Source: Luteimonas sp. FCS-9 (GTDB lineage: Bacteria; Pseudomonadota; Gammaproteobacteria; Xanthomonadales; Xanthomonadaceae). Taken from it: a stretch of 64,000 nt of DNA. Within the stretch, counting starts at the first letter, position 1. Every line of letters begins with the position of its first letter. The stretch spans positions 24,978-88,977 of the forward strand of contig NZ_LASZ01000017.1 of the NCBI RefSeq assembly GCF_001014645.1, read 5' to 3'. Shown here in pieces: positions 1 through 8,960 of this stretch. Made by a program: the position numbers and the translations under genes. Under the pieces are notes generated by a model, which saw only the letters and a list, made by a program, of their open reading frames with translations, was not told where the DNA came from and did no database searches.

Positions 1-1306
1 TGGTCATCGCGTCGAAGCCGGCGCGCCCGTGGTAGGCGCCCATGCCGCTGGCACCGACGCCGCCGAACGGCAGCCGGTCGGCGGCGAAGTGCAGCAGCGT
101 GTCGTTGACGGTGACCCCGCCGGCCAGCGTGCCGGCGAGCACGGCCTCGGCTTGCCCGCGGTCGCCGAAGGGATAGAGCGCGAGCGGGCGGTCGCGCGCG
201 GCCACGTAGGCGATCGCCTCGTCCAGCGTCCGGTAGCCGAGGATCGGCAGGACGGGCCCGAAGATCTCCTCGCCCATCAGCGCCGCGTCCTCGTCCGGGT
301 CGAGCACCAGCGTCGGCGCCAGCGCGCGCGCATCGACCGTCTCGAGCAGCGGCAGCACCGTCGCGCCGCGCGCGGCGGCATCGTCGAGCAGGCCCTGCAG
401 CCGATCGTGCGCGGCGGCGTCGACGAGGTGCGTGTAGTCCCGCTCGCGTGCCTGCGGCTGCGCGTAGCGCCGCGCGACCTCGGCGCGCAGCGCCTCGACC
501 AGCGCGTCGCGACGGTCCGCCTCGACCAGCACGTAGTCCGGCGCGATGCAGGTCTGGCCGGCATTGAACAGCTTGCCGGTGACCAACCGCGCGGCGGCGC
601 GCGCGAGCGGGTAGTCCGGGCATACGATCGCCGGCGACTTGCCGCCCAGCTCCAGCGTCAGCGGCACCAGATGTTCGGCGGCGGCGGCCATGACCTTGCG
701 GCCGGTGGCGGTCGAGCCGGTGAACACCAAGTGGTCGAACGGCAGCGCCGAGAATGCGGCCGCGACGTCCGGCCCGCCCAGCGCCACCGCGACGCGGTCG
801 GCAGGGAACACCTCGGCCAGCAGCGCGCGCAGGAACGCACTGGTGCGCGGCGTGCGCTCGGACGGCTTGAGGTAGACGTGGTTGCCGGCCGCGATCGCGG
901 TCGCCAGCGGGATCAGCGCCAGGTTGACCGGGTAGTTCCAGGGCGCGATCACGCCGACCACGCCCAGCGGCATCGGGCGGACCTCGGCGCGCGCCGGCCA
1001 CAGCCGCCAGCCGGCGCCGACCCGGCGCGGTTTGGACCAGCGGCGCAGGTGGCGGCGCAGCCGGTCGATCTCGCCGAGCACGGTCATGCCGTCGGCGAGC
1101 AGGCTCTCGTGCCGAGAGCGGTGGCCGAAGTCGGCCGAGATCGCGTCGGCCATCGCGTCCAGCCGCCCGCGCAGCGCAGCGTGCAGTCGGGCGAGGTCGT
1201 CGCGGCGCTGGGCGACGCCGGGGCGCTGCGCACGCCAGGCCGCGCGCAGCGCGTCGAGGGTCGGGCGCAGTGCGTGCGCGGGCGTGTCGGCGGCGGGCTC
1301 GGTCAT
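1..1306 (-). CDS. Aldehyde dehydrogenase, coniferyl-aldehyde type (3' end outside window)
   Basis: NAD(P)-dependent oxidation of an aldehyde to a carboxylate. The visible 435 codons cover the N-terminal and catalytic parts of the ALDH fold. The general-base Glu is at residue 219 in LTLELGGKSP and the nucleophilic Cys at 253 in NAGQTCIAPDY, spaced 34 residues apart as in the family. The substrate-pocket signature GVVGVIAPWNYPVNL and the EEIFGPVLP motif are also present. The overall pattern (short N-terminus, APDY after the Cys) resembles coniferyl aldehyde dehydrogenase CalB rather than betaine-aldehyde dehydrogenase. The start at 1306 gives MTEPAAD. The gene is divergent from the carbonic anhydrase gene. 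The stop codon lies before base 1, so the C-terminus is not seen. The substrate is inferred from family resemblance only. Confidence 0.85.
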   Translation of the reverse strand, partial: MTEPAADTPAHALRPTLDALRAAWRAQRPGVAQRRDDLARLHAALRGRLDAMADAISADFGHRSRHESLLADGMTVLGEIDRLRRHLRRWSKPRRVGAGWRLWPARAEVRPMPLGVVGVIAPWNYPVNLALIPLATAIAAGNHVYLKPSERTPRTSAFLRALLAEVFPADRVAVALGGPDVAAAFSALPFDHLVFTGSTATGRKVMAAAAEHLVPLTLELGGKSPAIVCPDYPLARAAARLVTGKLFNAGQTCIAPDYVLVEADRRDALVEALRAEVARRYAQPQARERDYTHLVDAAAHDRLQGLLDDAAARGATVLPLLETVDARALAPTLVLDPDEDAALMGEEIFGPVLPILGYRTLDEAIAYVAARDRPLALYPFGDRGQAEAVLAGTLAGGVTVNDTLLHFAADRLPFGGVGASGMGAYHGRAGFDAMT

Positions 1307-1382
1307 GCCGCGAGTGTAGGGCGCCGCGCGCGCGGGCACCGCGATGGCGGCAAAGCCACGGCCGGGCAGGCATACTCGCGCG

Positions 1383-1925
1383 ATGAACCTGCGTCCCTAT
1401 CGCGACATCGCCCCGCGGCTCGGCGCCCGCGTCTACGTCGATCCGGCCGCGACCGTGATCGGCGACGTGCACCTGGACGACGACGTCTCGGTCTGGCCCG
1501 GCACGGTGATCCGCGGCGACGTCAACCACGTGCGCATCGGCGCGCGCACCAGCGTGCAGGACGGCACCGTGATCCACGTCAGCCACGCCGGCCCGCACGC
1601 CAGGCTCGGCGGCTTCGCGACGCTCGTCGGCAGCGACGTCACGGTGGGGCACAAGGCGATCCTGCACGCCTGCACGATCGGCGACGCGGTGCTGGTCGGC
1701 ATGGGCGCGATCGTGCTCGACGGTGTCGTTATCGGCCGTCACGCGATGATCGGCGCCGGTGCGGTGGTGCCGCCCGGCCGGGAGGTCGGCGAGGGCGAAC
1801 TGTGGGTCGGCAACCCCGCGCGCTGCGTGCGCCGGCTCACCGAGGCGCAGATCGAGGGCCTGCACTACAGCGCCGCCCACTACGTCCGGCTCAAGGACGA
1901 GTACCTCGCCGCGGCGACGGCCTGA
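1383..1925 (+). CDS. Gamma-class carbonic anhydrase family protein (YrdA/CaiE-like)
   Basis: A 180-residue left-handed beta-helix protein built from hexapeptide repeats (IGDVHL, VRIGAR, VTVGHK, VVIGRH). Family members form trimers with metal bound at subunit interfaces by three histidines. Candidate ligands here are in HVSHAGPH and GHKAILH. The start at 1383 (MNLRPYRDIAP) is preferred over the in-frame codon at 1344 because the fold begins directly after it. Many YrdA-type proteins show little CO2 hydratase activity, so the reaction is uncertain. It ends 18 bases before the RDD gene and may be co-transcribed with it. Confidence 0.85.
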   Translation: MNLRPYRDIAPRLGARVYVDPAATVIGDVHLDDDVSVWPGTVIRGDVNHVRIGARTSVQDGTVIHVSHAGPHARLGGFATLVGSDVTVGHKAILHACTIGDAVLVGMGAIVLDGVVIGRHAMIGAGAVVPPGREVGEGELWVGNPARCVRRLTEAQIEGLHYSAAHYVRLKDEYLAAATA

Positions 1926-1943
1926 CGGGACGACGCACGACGC

Positions 1944-2696
1944 ATGACCGGCACGAGGGAACGTGGGCGCATGGAGGCAGCGGCGGCGGACCGTGCGGGC
2001 GCGCGAGCGGCGATGCTCGACACCGTGCGCGAGGTGCACACGCCCGAGGGCGTGGCGCTGCAGCTGCCGGCCGCCGGGCCGGTGCCGCGCGCGGTCGCGT
2101 GGCTGATCGACCTGGGGATCCGCGGCGTGCTGCTGCTGGCCGCGTCGATCGTGTTGGGACTGCTGGGGCGCTTCGGCTCCGGCGTCTACATGGTGACGCT
2201 GTTCGTGATCTTCTGGGGCTATCCGGTGCTGTTCGAGGCGCTGGCCGGCGGCCAGACGCCAGGCAAGCGCGCGCTGTCGCTGCGCGTGGTCTCGGCCGAC
2301 GGCGCGCCGATCGGCTGGATGGCCAGCTTCGTGCGCAACCTGATGCGCACTGTCGACATGCTGCCGGTCGCCTACGGCGCCGGGCTCGTCGCCTGCCTGG
2401 CCGACCCGTGGAGCCGGCGGCTCGGCGACATGGTCGCCGGCACGCTGGTGATCCACGCGCCGCGCGACCGTGCGCTGCCGCAGGCGCTGGAGATCCTGCC
2501 GCAGGCGCCGGCGATGCCGCTGCAGGCGCACGAGCAGATCGCGGTGATCGCATTCGCCGAGCGCGCGCACACGCTCACGCCCGGGCGTCAGCAGGAACTG
2601 GCCGACGTGGTCGCGCCGGTGACCGGCGCGCGCGGCGAGGTCGGCGTGCTGCGCCTGCTGGGCGTGGCGAACTGGCTGCTGGGCCGGCGCGCATGA
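1944..2696 (+). CDS. RDD family membrane protein
   Basis: A 250-residue inner-membrane protein. Residues about 40-165 form an RDD domain: transmembrane segments near 48-70 and 78-95, then GQTPGKRALSLRVV and a paired Arg-Asp pattern (RNLMRTVDM, RRLGDMVAGT). The C-terminal 80 residues are soluble. This is the first gene of a MoxR-type cluster; its TGA overlaps the ATG of the SpoIIM gene (ATGA), implying translational coupling. An ATG at 1971 is a possible alternative start. RDD proteins in such clusters have no settled biochemical role. Confidence 0.8.
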   Translation: MTGTRERGRMEAAAADRAGARAAMLDTVREVHTPEGVALQLPAAGPVPRAVAWLIDLGIRGVLLLAASIVLGLLGRFGSGVYMVTLFVIFWGYPVLFEALAGGQTPGKRALSLRVVSADGAPIGWMASFVRNLMRTVDMLPVAYGAGLVACLADPWSRRLGDMVAGTLVIHAPRDRALPQALEILPQAPAMPLQAHEQIAVIAFAERAHTLTPGRQQELADVVAPVTGARGEVGVLRLLGVANWLLGRRA

Positions 2697-3694
2697 GGCA
2701 GGACAGCTTCATCGCCCGCCACGCGGCCGAATGGGATGCGTTCGAGCGCTGGCTCGATGCGCGCGCGGCCAGCCCGCGTCGCGCGCGCGGTCGCCGTGTC
2801 GACTGGGACGGCCTGGCCGACGAGGAGATCCCCTCGCGCTACCGCCGGCTGTGCCAGCAGCAGGCGCTCGCGCGCCGGCGCGGCTACAGCCCGCAGGTCA
2901 CCGCGCGGCTGCAGGCGCTGATGCAGCGCGGCCACGCGGTGATGTACCGCCCGCCGCCGCCGCCGTGGCGGCGCGCGCTGCTGTTCCTGCTGGCCGAGTT
3001 CCCGCGCCTGGTGCGCGCGCAGCGCGGCTGCCTGTGGGCGTCGCTGGCGCTGTTCGCGCTGCCGATGGTGCTGCTGTTCGTGCTGGTGCTGCAGTGGCCG
3101 GAACTGGCGTACACGGTGCTCTCGCCGTCCCAGTTGGCGGAGATGGAGGCGATGTACGACCCGGCGGGCGCGGACGCCGCGTTCGACCGCTCCGGCCAGA
3201 CCGACGTGCAGATGTTCGGTTACTACATCTGGAACAACGTCAGCATCGGTTTCCGCACGTTCGCCAGCGGGCTGCTGGCCGGCATCGGCACGATCTTCGT
3301 GCTGCTGTTCAACGGCGTGTTCTTCGGCGTGATCGCCGGGCATCTGCAGGCGATCGGCCACGGCGGGCCGTTCTGGCGCTTCGTGGTCGGCCATTCGGCG
3401 CCGGAACTGACCGCGATCGTGATCGCCGGTGCCGGTGGCCTGCGGCTGGGGCTGGCGCTGGTCGCGCCCGGCCAGTTGCGCCGGGTCGACGCGCTGGTGC
3501 AGGCCGGGCGCGACGGCGGACGGCTGTGCATCGGGATCCTCGTGATGCTGGTGTTCGCCGCCTTCGTCGAGGCGTTCTGGTCGTCGACCGGTGCGATTCC
3601 CGACCCCGTGCGCTTCGGCGTCGGTGGCGGGCTGTGGCTTCTGGTGCTGCTGTGGCTGTGGCGCGGCGGGCGCGGAGGCGGCGATGCGCGTTGA
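2693..3694 (+). CDS. Stage II sporulation protein M (SpoIIM/DUF95) family membrane protein
   Basis: A 333-residue protein with a basic soluble N-terminus (about 100 residues, rich in Arg) and a membrane-embedded DUF95 region. Hydrophobic segments lie near residues 118-140, 200-225, 250-275 and 285-330. The family signature is visible as YYIWNNVSIGFRTFASG and GVFFGVIAGHL. In sporulating Firmicutes SpoIIM joins peptidoglycan hydrolases at the septum. In Proteobacteria the homologue sits in MoxR clusters and has no proven role. It overlaps the RDD stop by four bases and the next ORF by eleven. Confidence 0.8.
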   Translation: MRQDSFIARHAAEWDAFERWLDARAASPRRARGRRVDWDGLADEEIPSRYRRLCQQQALARRRGYSPQVTARLQALMQRGHAVMYRPPPPPWRRALLFLLAEFPRLVRAQRGCLWASLALFALPMVLLFVLVLQWPELAYTVLSPSQLAEMEAMYDPAGADAAFDRSGQTDVQMFGYYIWNNVSIGFRTFASGLLAGIGTIFVLLFNGVFFGVIAGHLQAIGHGGPFWRFVVGHSAPELTAIVIAGAGGLRLGLALVAPGQLRRVDALVQAGRDGGRLCIGILVMLVFAAFVEAFWSSTGAIPDPVRFGVGGGLWLLVLLWLWRGGRGGGDAR

Positions 3695-5273
3695 GACCGT
3701 GCAGGTCGAGTTGCGCCCGCGCACCGCGTGGGAGGCGATGGAGCTGGGCAACGCGCTCGTGCGCCGGCACGCGGCGGCGATCTGGGGCCCGTGGCTGCTG
3801 TGCGCGCTGCCGCTGTTTCTCGCGGTCAACGCCGCGGCCTGGGCGCTCGACCGGCTGTGGCTGGCGACGCTGGCGCTGTGGTGGCTGGCGCCGCTGCTCG
3901 ACCGCATTCCGCTGTTCGTGCTCTCGCGTGCGGTGTTCGGCGCCGCGCCGCGGCTGCGGCAGACGATCGCCGCGCAGCTGCGCTGGGGCTGGCGTCCGCT
4001 GCTCGGCTACCTGACCTGGCGGCGGTTCAGCCCCTGGCGTGCGGTGAGCCTGCCGGTCGCGCTGCTCGAGGGCCTGCGCGGTCCGGCGCTGGCGCAGCGG
4101 CGCGCGTTGCTGGTCGACGGCGTCGGCGGGCATGCGCTGTTGCTGGCGGTGATCGGGCAGGCGTTCGTCGGCCTGCTGTTGCTGTCGCTGGCATCGCTGG
4201 TGCTGATGTTCGTGCCGGCCGAGCTGCTGTCGGAATCGGCGCGTGCGATGTGGGCGCTGGTCACCGAGCAGCCCCCGCGCTGGGTGCAACTGCTGGGCAA
4301 CCTGGCGCTGTGGCTGGCGATCGGGCTGGTCGCGCCGTTCCAGGTCGGCGCGGGCTTCGGCCTGTACCTCAACCGGCGCACGCAGCTCGAGGCCTGGGAC
4401 CTGGAGATCGCGTTCCGGCGGCTGCGTGCGCGGATCGCGCCGGCCGCACCGACGTTCGCAGTCGCGCTGCTGGCTGGCCTGCTGCTGGCCGCCGGACCGT
4501 CGCATGCGCAGGACGCACCGGCCGACGACCCGCTGGCGCCGACCAAGACCTGGACGCACGAGGACCAGGCGCGCGAACGTGACGCACCGTCGGCGGCCTC
4601 GCTGCACGACGTGTTCGACGACCAGCTCGCCGACGACGCCGGCTTCGGCGACGCGGTCGAGCGCGCGTACGCCGACCCGCTGCTCGACAACCGGCGCATC
4701 GAGCGGCGCTGGCAGCCCAAGGACCGCGACGACACCCCGGAGCGCGACGGCGGCAACGGGCTGAACCCGGGCCTGTTCGCAGGGATCGCGCAGCTGTTCG
4801 CGCTGATTGCCGAGTACGGGCTGTGGATCCTGCTCGGGCTGCTGGTGCTGGCGCTGGCGCTGACCGCGCGCCGCTGGTGGCCGTGGATGCGCGACGGGCT
4901 CGCCGTGCCGGCCGAGGACAGCGAGATCGTCGTCGACGCGGCGCCGCCGCTGCCCGAGGCGCTGCCCGACGACCTGGTCGCGACCGCGCGCGGCCTGTGG
5001 TCCTCCGGCCAGCGGCGCCGTGCGCTGGCGCTGCTGTACCGCGGCAGCGTCGAGGCGATGGCCGAGCGCGCCGGCGTGGCGCTGGTGCCGGGCGCGACCG
5101 AGGCGCAGTGCCTGCGTGTGTCGCGGCGCATGCCCGACGCCGACGACCGCGACGCGTTCGCGGCCATGGTGCGGGTCTGGCAGCGCGCCGCGTACGGCGG
5201 GCGGCTGCCCGACGATGGCGGCTTCGAGGCGCTGGTCGCTGCGCTCGCGCCCCGGTTCGGGTGGCAGGCCTGA
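3684..5273 (+). CDS. DUF4129 domain-containing membrane protein
   Basis: 529 residues. The N-terminal half has several hydrophobic segments (about 35-80, 150-185, 205-230). A second signal-peptide-like stretch follows near 255-277 ending in SHAQDAP, then a charged linker, one transmembrane helix near 370-393 and the DUF4129 domain at the C-terminus (about 430-529). The internal signal-like stretch looks like a join of two originally separate membrane proteins; that is inference. DUF4129 resembles the C-terminal part of transglutaminase-like membrane proteins in MoxR clusters. The stop shares one base with the next start. Confidence 0.75.
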   Translation: MRVETVQVELRPRTAWEAMELGNALVRRHAAAIWGPWLLCALPLFLAVNAAAWALDRLWLATLALWWLAPLLDRIPLFVLSRAVFGAAPRLRQTIAAQLRWGWRPLLGYLTWRRFSPWRAVSLPVALLEGLRGPALAQRRALLVDGVGGHALLLAVIGQAFVGLLLLSLASLVLMFVPAELLSESARAMWALVTEQPPRWVQLLGNLALWLAIGLVAPFQVGAGFGLYLNRRTQLEAWDLEIAFRRLRARIAPAAPTFAVALLAGLLLAAGPSHAQDAPADDPLAPTKTWTHEDQARERDAPSAASLHDVFDDQLADDAGFGDAVERAYADPLLDNRRIERRWQPKDRDDTPERDGGNGLNPGLFAGIAQLFALIAEYGLWILLGLLVLALALTARRWWPWMRDGLAVPAEDSEIVVDAAPPLPEALPDDLVATARGLWSSGQRRRALALLYRGSVEAMAERAGVALVPGATEAQCLRVSRRMPDADDRDAFAAMVRVWQRAAYGGRLPDDGGFEALVAALAPRFGWQA

Positions 5274-6412
5274 TGGCTTGGCCGCTGCGCATCGGGCTGG
5301 GGCTGCTGGCGGCGCTCGCGCTGGCGCTGGGCGTGGCGTGGTTCCTGCACACCCACGAACGCGTCGACGAGGAGCGCACGCTGCCGCCGCGCGGCGAAGC
5401 GGCCTACAACCCGCTGTACGCGTTGCGCCAGGCGCTCCGCGAGGCCGGCGTGCCGGCGCAGTCGCGCCAGCGCCTGCGCCTGGGTGAAATCGCGCTGGCG
5501 ACGCACGACACGCTGGTGGTGTACGGCGATCCGGGCGCGATGACGCCCGGGGAGATCGACACGCTGGTCGACTGGGTGGTCGCCGGCGGCCACCTGGTCG
5601 TGCGCACCCCGCCGCCGCGGCTGCGCGACGGGGCCGCGCGGCCGCGCACGCTGCTCGGCGCGCTGGGCGTGCAACTGGTCGACGGCGGCGTGGCATGCGA
5701 ACACCTGCGGATCGAGGGCCAGCCGCCGCATACCGAGTTCTGCTCGGGTCGTCGTTTCCTGCTCGACGAGGCCGAGCCGTGGCTGTTCTGGGGCGACCCG
5801 GACGACGGCCTGGCCTACGCCCGCTTCGACTGCGGCGACGGCTGGGTCGACGTGCTCGCGGACATGGATTTCCTCGCCAACGACGCGCTGCGCGAGGGCC
5901 CGCACTGGATGCTCGCGCGCCAGGTGCTGGCGCCGAACTGGGGCCGGGGCACGGTGCACCTGGTCTACGCGGCCAGCGTGCCGCCGCTGTGGTACCTGCT
6001 GCTCACGCGCGGCTGGATGGCCTGGGGCCCGCTGCTGCTGGCGCTGGCGGCCTGGCTGTGGATGCGCACCCAGCGGCTGGGGCCGTTGCTGCCGTCGCCG
6101 CCGCCCGCGCGCCGGGCGCTGCTCGAGCACGTGCGCGCCAGCGGCGAGCACCTGGTGCGCTACGGCCGGGCGCCGCTGCTCCACGACGCGGTCCGCGCGG
6201 CGTTCCTGGCCCGCCTGCGCCGGCGCGACCCGCTCGCCGCCTCGCTCGAGGGCGAGGCCCGCGACGAGGCGATCGCCGCACGCACCGGCCTGACGCCGCG
6301 CGAGGTCCGCCAGGCCCTGCTCGCGCCCAAGCCCGACGATGCCGCGGCACTGCGCCAGCGCATCGCCCGCCTGATCCAGATGAGATCGAACCTGACGAGA
6401 CCCCGACCATGA
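5273..6412 (+). CDS. DUF4350 domain-containing membrane protein
   Basis: 379 residues. The N-terminus is one transmembrane anchor (about 3-23). It is followed by a DUF4350 domain (about 35-190) with the pattern YNPLYALRQAL and LVVYGDPGAMTPGEI typical of a Rossmann-like, ThuA-related fold. A second membrane helix lies near 240-262 (LLLTRGWMAWGPLLLAL), with a soluble Arg-rich tail after it. In MoxR clusters this protein usually sits between DUF4129 and MoxR, as here. It overlaps both neighbours (TGATG upstream, ATGA downstream). Function is unknown; an envelope or complex-assembly role is inferred from context. Confidence 0.75.
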   Translation: MAWPLRIGLGLLAALALALGVAWFLHTHERVDEERTLPPRGEAAYNPLYALRQALREAGVPAQSRQRLRLGEIALATHDTLVVYGDPGAMTPGEIDTLVDWVVAGGHLVVRTPPPRLRDGAARPRTLLGALGVQLVDGGVACEHLRIEGQPPHTEFCSGRRFLLDEAEPWLFWGDPDDGLAYARFDCGDGWVDVLADMDFLANDALREGPHWMLARQVLAPNWGRGTVHLVYAASVPPLWYLLLTRGWMAWGPLLLALAAWLWMRTQRLGPLLPSPPPARRALLEHVRASGEHLVRYGRAPLLHDAVRAAFLARLRRRDPLAASLEGEARDEAIAARTGLTPREVRQALLAPKPDDAAALRQRIARLIQMRSNLTRPRP

Positions 6413-7401
6413 GCGAACTGCCCGCGTCCCCGCCCGCCCCGATCACCGGCGACGCCCTCGCCGAACGCGTCGCCGCCGTGCGCGACGAGGTGGCCAAGGC
6501 CTTCATCGGCCAGCCCGAGGTGCTCGACCAGATCCTGGTCGCGCTGCTCGCCGGCGGCCACGTGCTGCTGGAGGGCGTGCCCGGCCTCGGCAAGACCCTG
6601 CTGGTGCGCGCGCTGGCCGCCGCCTTGGGCTGCAACTTCGCGCGCGTGCAGTTCACGCCCGACCTGATGCCCAGCGACGTCAGCGGCCACGCGGTCTGGG
6701 ACACCAAGAGCGAGACGTTCGTGGTGCGCCGCGGGCCGATCTTCACCAACCTGCTTCTGGCCGACGAGATCAACCGCGCGCCGGCCAAGACCCAGTCCGC
6801 GCTGCTCGAGGCGATGCAGGAACAGCAGGTCACGATCGAGGGCCACGGCTTCGAGCTGCCGCCGCCGTTCATGACCCTGGCCACGCAGAACCCGGTCGAG
6901 CAGGAAGGCACCTACCCGCTGCCCGAGGCACAGCTCGACCGCTTCCTGCTCAAGGTGCTGATCGACTATCCCGAACACGACGACGAGGTCGCGATGGTGA
7001 CCGCGATCAGCGGCGGCAAGGTCGCCGCCGACTTCGACCTCTCGCAGCTGGGGACGGTGCTGGCGCCGGGCGAGATCGTCGCGCTGCAGCAGGGCACGGC
7101 GGCGACCGTCGTCGATGCGGCGGTCGTCGACTACGCGGTGCGCATCGCCGGCGCGACCCGGCGCTGGCCGGGCATCGCGCTGGGCGCGGGTCCGCGCGGC
7201 AGCCTGGCGCTGGTGCGTGCCGGCCGCGCGCAGGCGGTGCTGGCCGGGCGCGACTTCGTGACCCCCGACGACATCCGCGAGATCGCGACGCCCGCGCTGC
7301 GCCACCGCATCGCGCTCGCGCCCGAACTGCAGATCGAGGGCCAGAACGCCGACCAGGTGCTGGAGGCGGTGCTGGCCAAGGTCGAAGCGCCGCGTCGATG
7401 A
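6409..7401 (+). CDS. MoxR family AAA+ ATPase
   Basis: A 330-residue AAA+ ATPase with Walker A GVPGLGKT near residue 56, Walker B LLADEINRAPAKTQ, sensor 1 at TLATQNPVEQEGTYPLPEAQ and a conserved Arg-rich lid at the C-terminus. MoxR ATPases are thought to act as chaperones for metal-cofactor or vWA-containing complexes; the usual partner is the DUF58/vWA protein, encoded next. It is coupled to DUF4350 by ATGA. Length and motif order are complete for the family. The client protein cannot be deduced from sequence. Confidence 0.92.
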   Translation: MSELPASPPAPITGDALAERVAAVRDEVAKAFIGQPEVLDQILVALLAGGHVLLEGVPGLGKTLLVRALAAALGCNFARVQFTPDLMPSDVSGHAVWDTKSETFVVRRGPIFTNLLLADEINRAPAKTQSALLEAMQEQQVTIEGHGFELPPPFMTLATQNPVEQEGTYPLPEAQLDRFLLKVLIDYPEHDDEVAMVTAISGGKVAADFDLSQLGTVLAPGEIVALQQGTAATVVDAAVVDYAVRIAGATRRWPGIALGAGPRGSLALVRAGRAQAVLAGRDFVTPDDIREIATPALRHRIALAPELQIEGQNADQVLEAVLAKVEAPRR

Positions 7402-7432
7402 GGCTCGGGCTGCACCAGCGGGAAGCGATCGC

Positions 7433-8734
7433 ATGAGGCCGGCGCCGGTTCTGGTCGGCCTGCTCGTGGTCTGGGGCCTGGCCGGCGTGGCGGCCTCGCT
7501 GTGGCCGCCGGCGGTGCTGCCGTGGCAGGCGCTCGGCGCCACGCTGCTCGCGTTGTCGATCGGCGACCTGGCGCTGCTCGTGCGCCGTCCCACGCCCGAC
7601 GTCGTGCGCGCGATGCCCGAGGCCTGGCCGATCGGCGTGGCCCGCGACGTTGTGCTGCAGCTCGAGGGCGGCGCGCGTGCCCAGCACCTGGACGTGCACG
7701 ACCTGCATCCGGCGGGCTGGGAGGTCGCCGGCCTGCCGCGGCGGCTGCGGCTCGCGCCAGGCACGGTCGCGCGGGTCGAGTACCGGCTGCGTCCGACCGA
7801 GCGCGGCCAGGCGGCATTCGCGGGCGTGCAGCTGCGGCTGCGCTCGCCGCTGGCGCTGTGGCGGCAGCGGCGGATCGCCGGTACGGCGCAGCACGTGCGC
7901 GTGTTCCCGAACTTCGCGCCGCTGACCCGCTTCGCGCTGCTCAGCGCCGACAAGGCCTCGCGGCTGGTCGGCGCGCACATCAAGCGCCGGCGCGGCGAGG
8001 GCACCGATTTCCACCAGATGCGCGAGTACCGCGTCGGCGACAGCCTGCGCCAGATCGACTGGAAGGCCAGTTCGCGCGCGCGCAAGCTGATCTCGCGCGA
8101 GTACCAGGACGAGAAGAACCAGCAACTGGTCGTCGTGCTCGACACCGGGCGGCGGATGCTCGCCCAGGACGGCGCGCTCTCGCATTTCGACCACGCGCTC
8201 GACGCCGCGCTCGTGGTGTCCTATCTCGCGCTGCGCCAGGGCGACGCGGTCGGGCTGTTCGCGACCGGCGGCGACGCACGCTGGATGGCGCCGCAGCGCG
8301 GCATGGGCGCGGTCGACACGCTGCTGCGCGTGAGCTACGACCTGCAGCCGCAGGCGGTGGCGACCGACTACCTGAGCGCGGCGACCGAACTGTCGCTGCG
8401 CCAGCGCCGGCGCGGCCTGCTGATGCTGGTCACCAATCTGCGCGACGAGGACATCGAGGACGTGCTAGCGGCCGTGCGCATGCTGCAGAAGCGGCATCTG
8501 GTGATCGTCGCGTCCCTGCGCGAGCGCGCGCTCGACGAGGTGCTCGACGCCGAGGTACGCGACCACGACGACGCGGTGCGCGCCGGCGCCACCGCGCGCT
8601 ACCTCGCCCAGCGCAAGGCGGCGCACGACGCGCTGCGCAACCATCGCGTGACCGTGCTCGACGTCACCGGCGAGGAACTGCCGTCCGCGCTCGTCGAGCG
8701 CTACCTCGCGGTCAAGCGCGACGGGCTGCTCTGA
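7433..8734 (+). CDS. DUF58 domain-containing protein (vWA-like MoxR partner)
   Basis: 433 residues. Two N-terminal transmembrane helices (about 5-25 and 30-48) precede a beta-rich domain, then the DUF58 signature near residues 185-215 (GTDFHQMREYRVGD, IDWKASSR). The vWA-like part begins with VVVLDTGRRM, where the classical MIDAS DxSxS is reduced to DTG, usual for this family. It starts 31 bases after moxR and closes the cluster; a REP hairpin follows within 20 bases. The predicted role is a membrane-anchored partner or client of the MoxR ATPase. Confidence 0.88.
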   Translation: MRPAPVLVGLLVVWGLAGVAASLWPPAVLPWQALGATLLALSIGDLALLVRRPTPDVVRAMPEAWPIGVARDVVLQLEGGARAQHLDVHDLHPAGWEVAGLPRRLRLAPGTVARVEYRLRPTERGQAAFAGVQLRLRSPLALWRQRRIAGTAQHVRVFPNFAPLTRFALLSADKASRLVGAHIKRRRGEGTDFHQMREYRVGDSLRQIDWKASSRARKLISREYQDEKNQQLVVVLDTGRRMLAQDGALSHFDHALDAALVVSYLALRQGDAVGLFATGGDARWMAPQRGMGAVDTLLRVSYDLQPQAVATDYLSAATELSLRQRRRGLLMLVTNLRDEDIEDVLAAVRMLQKRHLVIVASLRERALDEVLDAEVRDHDDAVRAGATARYLAQRKAAHDALRNHRVTVLDVTGEELPSALVERYLAVKRDGLL

Positions 8735-8748
8735 CCGAGTGCTCTCGT

Positions 8749-8815
8749 GTAGGAGCGCGCTCGCGCGCGATGAAGCTTTCTCGGCAAATCCCATCGCGCG
8801 CAAGCGCGCTCCTAC
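8749..8815. repeat. GTAG-type REP inverted pair
   Basis: Two inverted copies start with GTAGGAGCGCGCT and end with AGCGCGCTCCTAC, each carrying its own CGCG-rich stem, separated by an AT-richer spacer. This matches the GTAG REP family known from Stenotrophomonas and relatives. Related copies in this window are at 13833, 17223, 32797 and 48256. It sits just downstream of the MoxR cluster and could act as a transcript end. Confidence 0.85.
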
Positions 8816-8960
8816 GGGGCCTGCGCAGGGTTCGAATCGCATCCGCCGGCTTCACACGACCCGAATGCGCCCGCGCTAGGCTGCGGGCGCGCGCACCGGA
8901 CGCCGCGCAGGGGGAGCGTACCGGGGGCGCGCGATGCCAGCCATCCGACGAGGCCTTGCC

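Noticed and set aside
29..2692. A long plus-strand open frame in front of the SpoIIM gene.
   Set aside because: The first 888 codons are a shadow of the aldehyde dehydrogenase, carbonic anhydrase and RDD genes; the family sequence begins at 2693.
8822..8845. GGTTCGAATC, resembling a tRNA T-loop.
   Set aside because: The flanking bases do not form a T-stem and no acceptor or anticodon arm can be placed around it.
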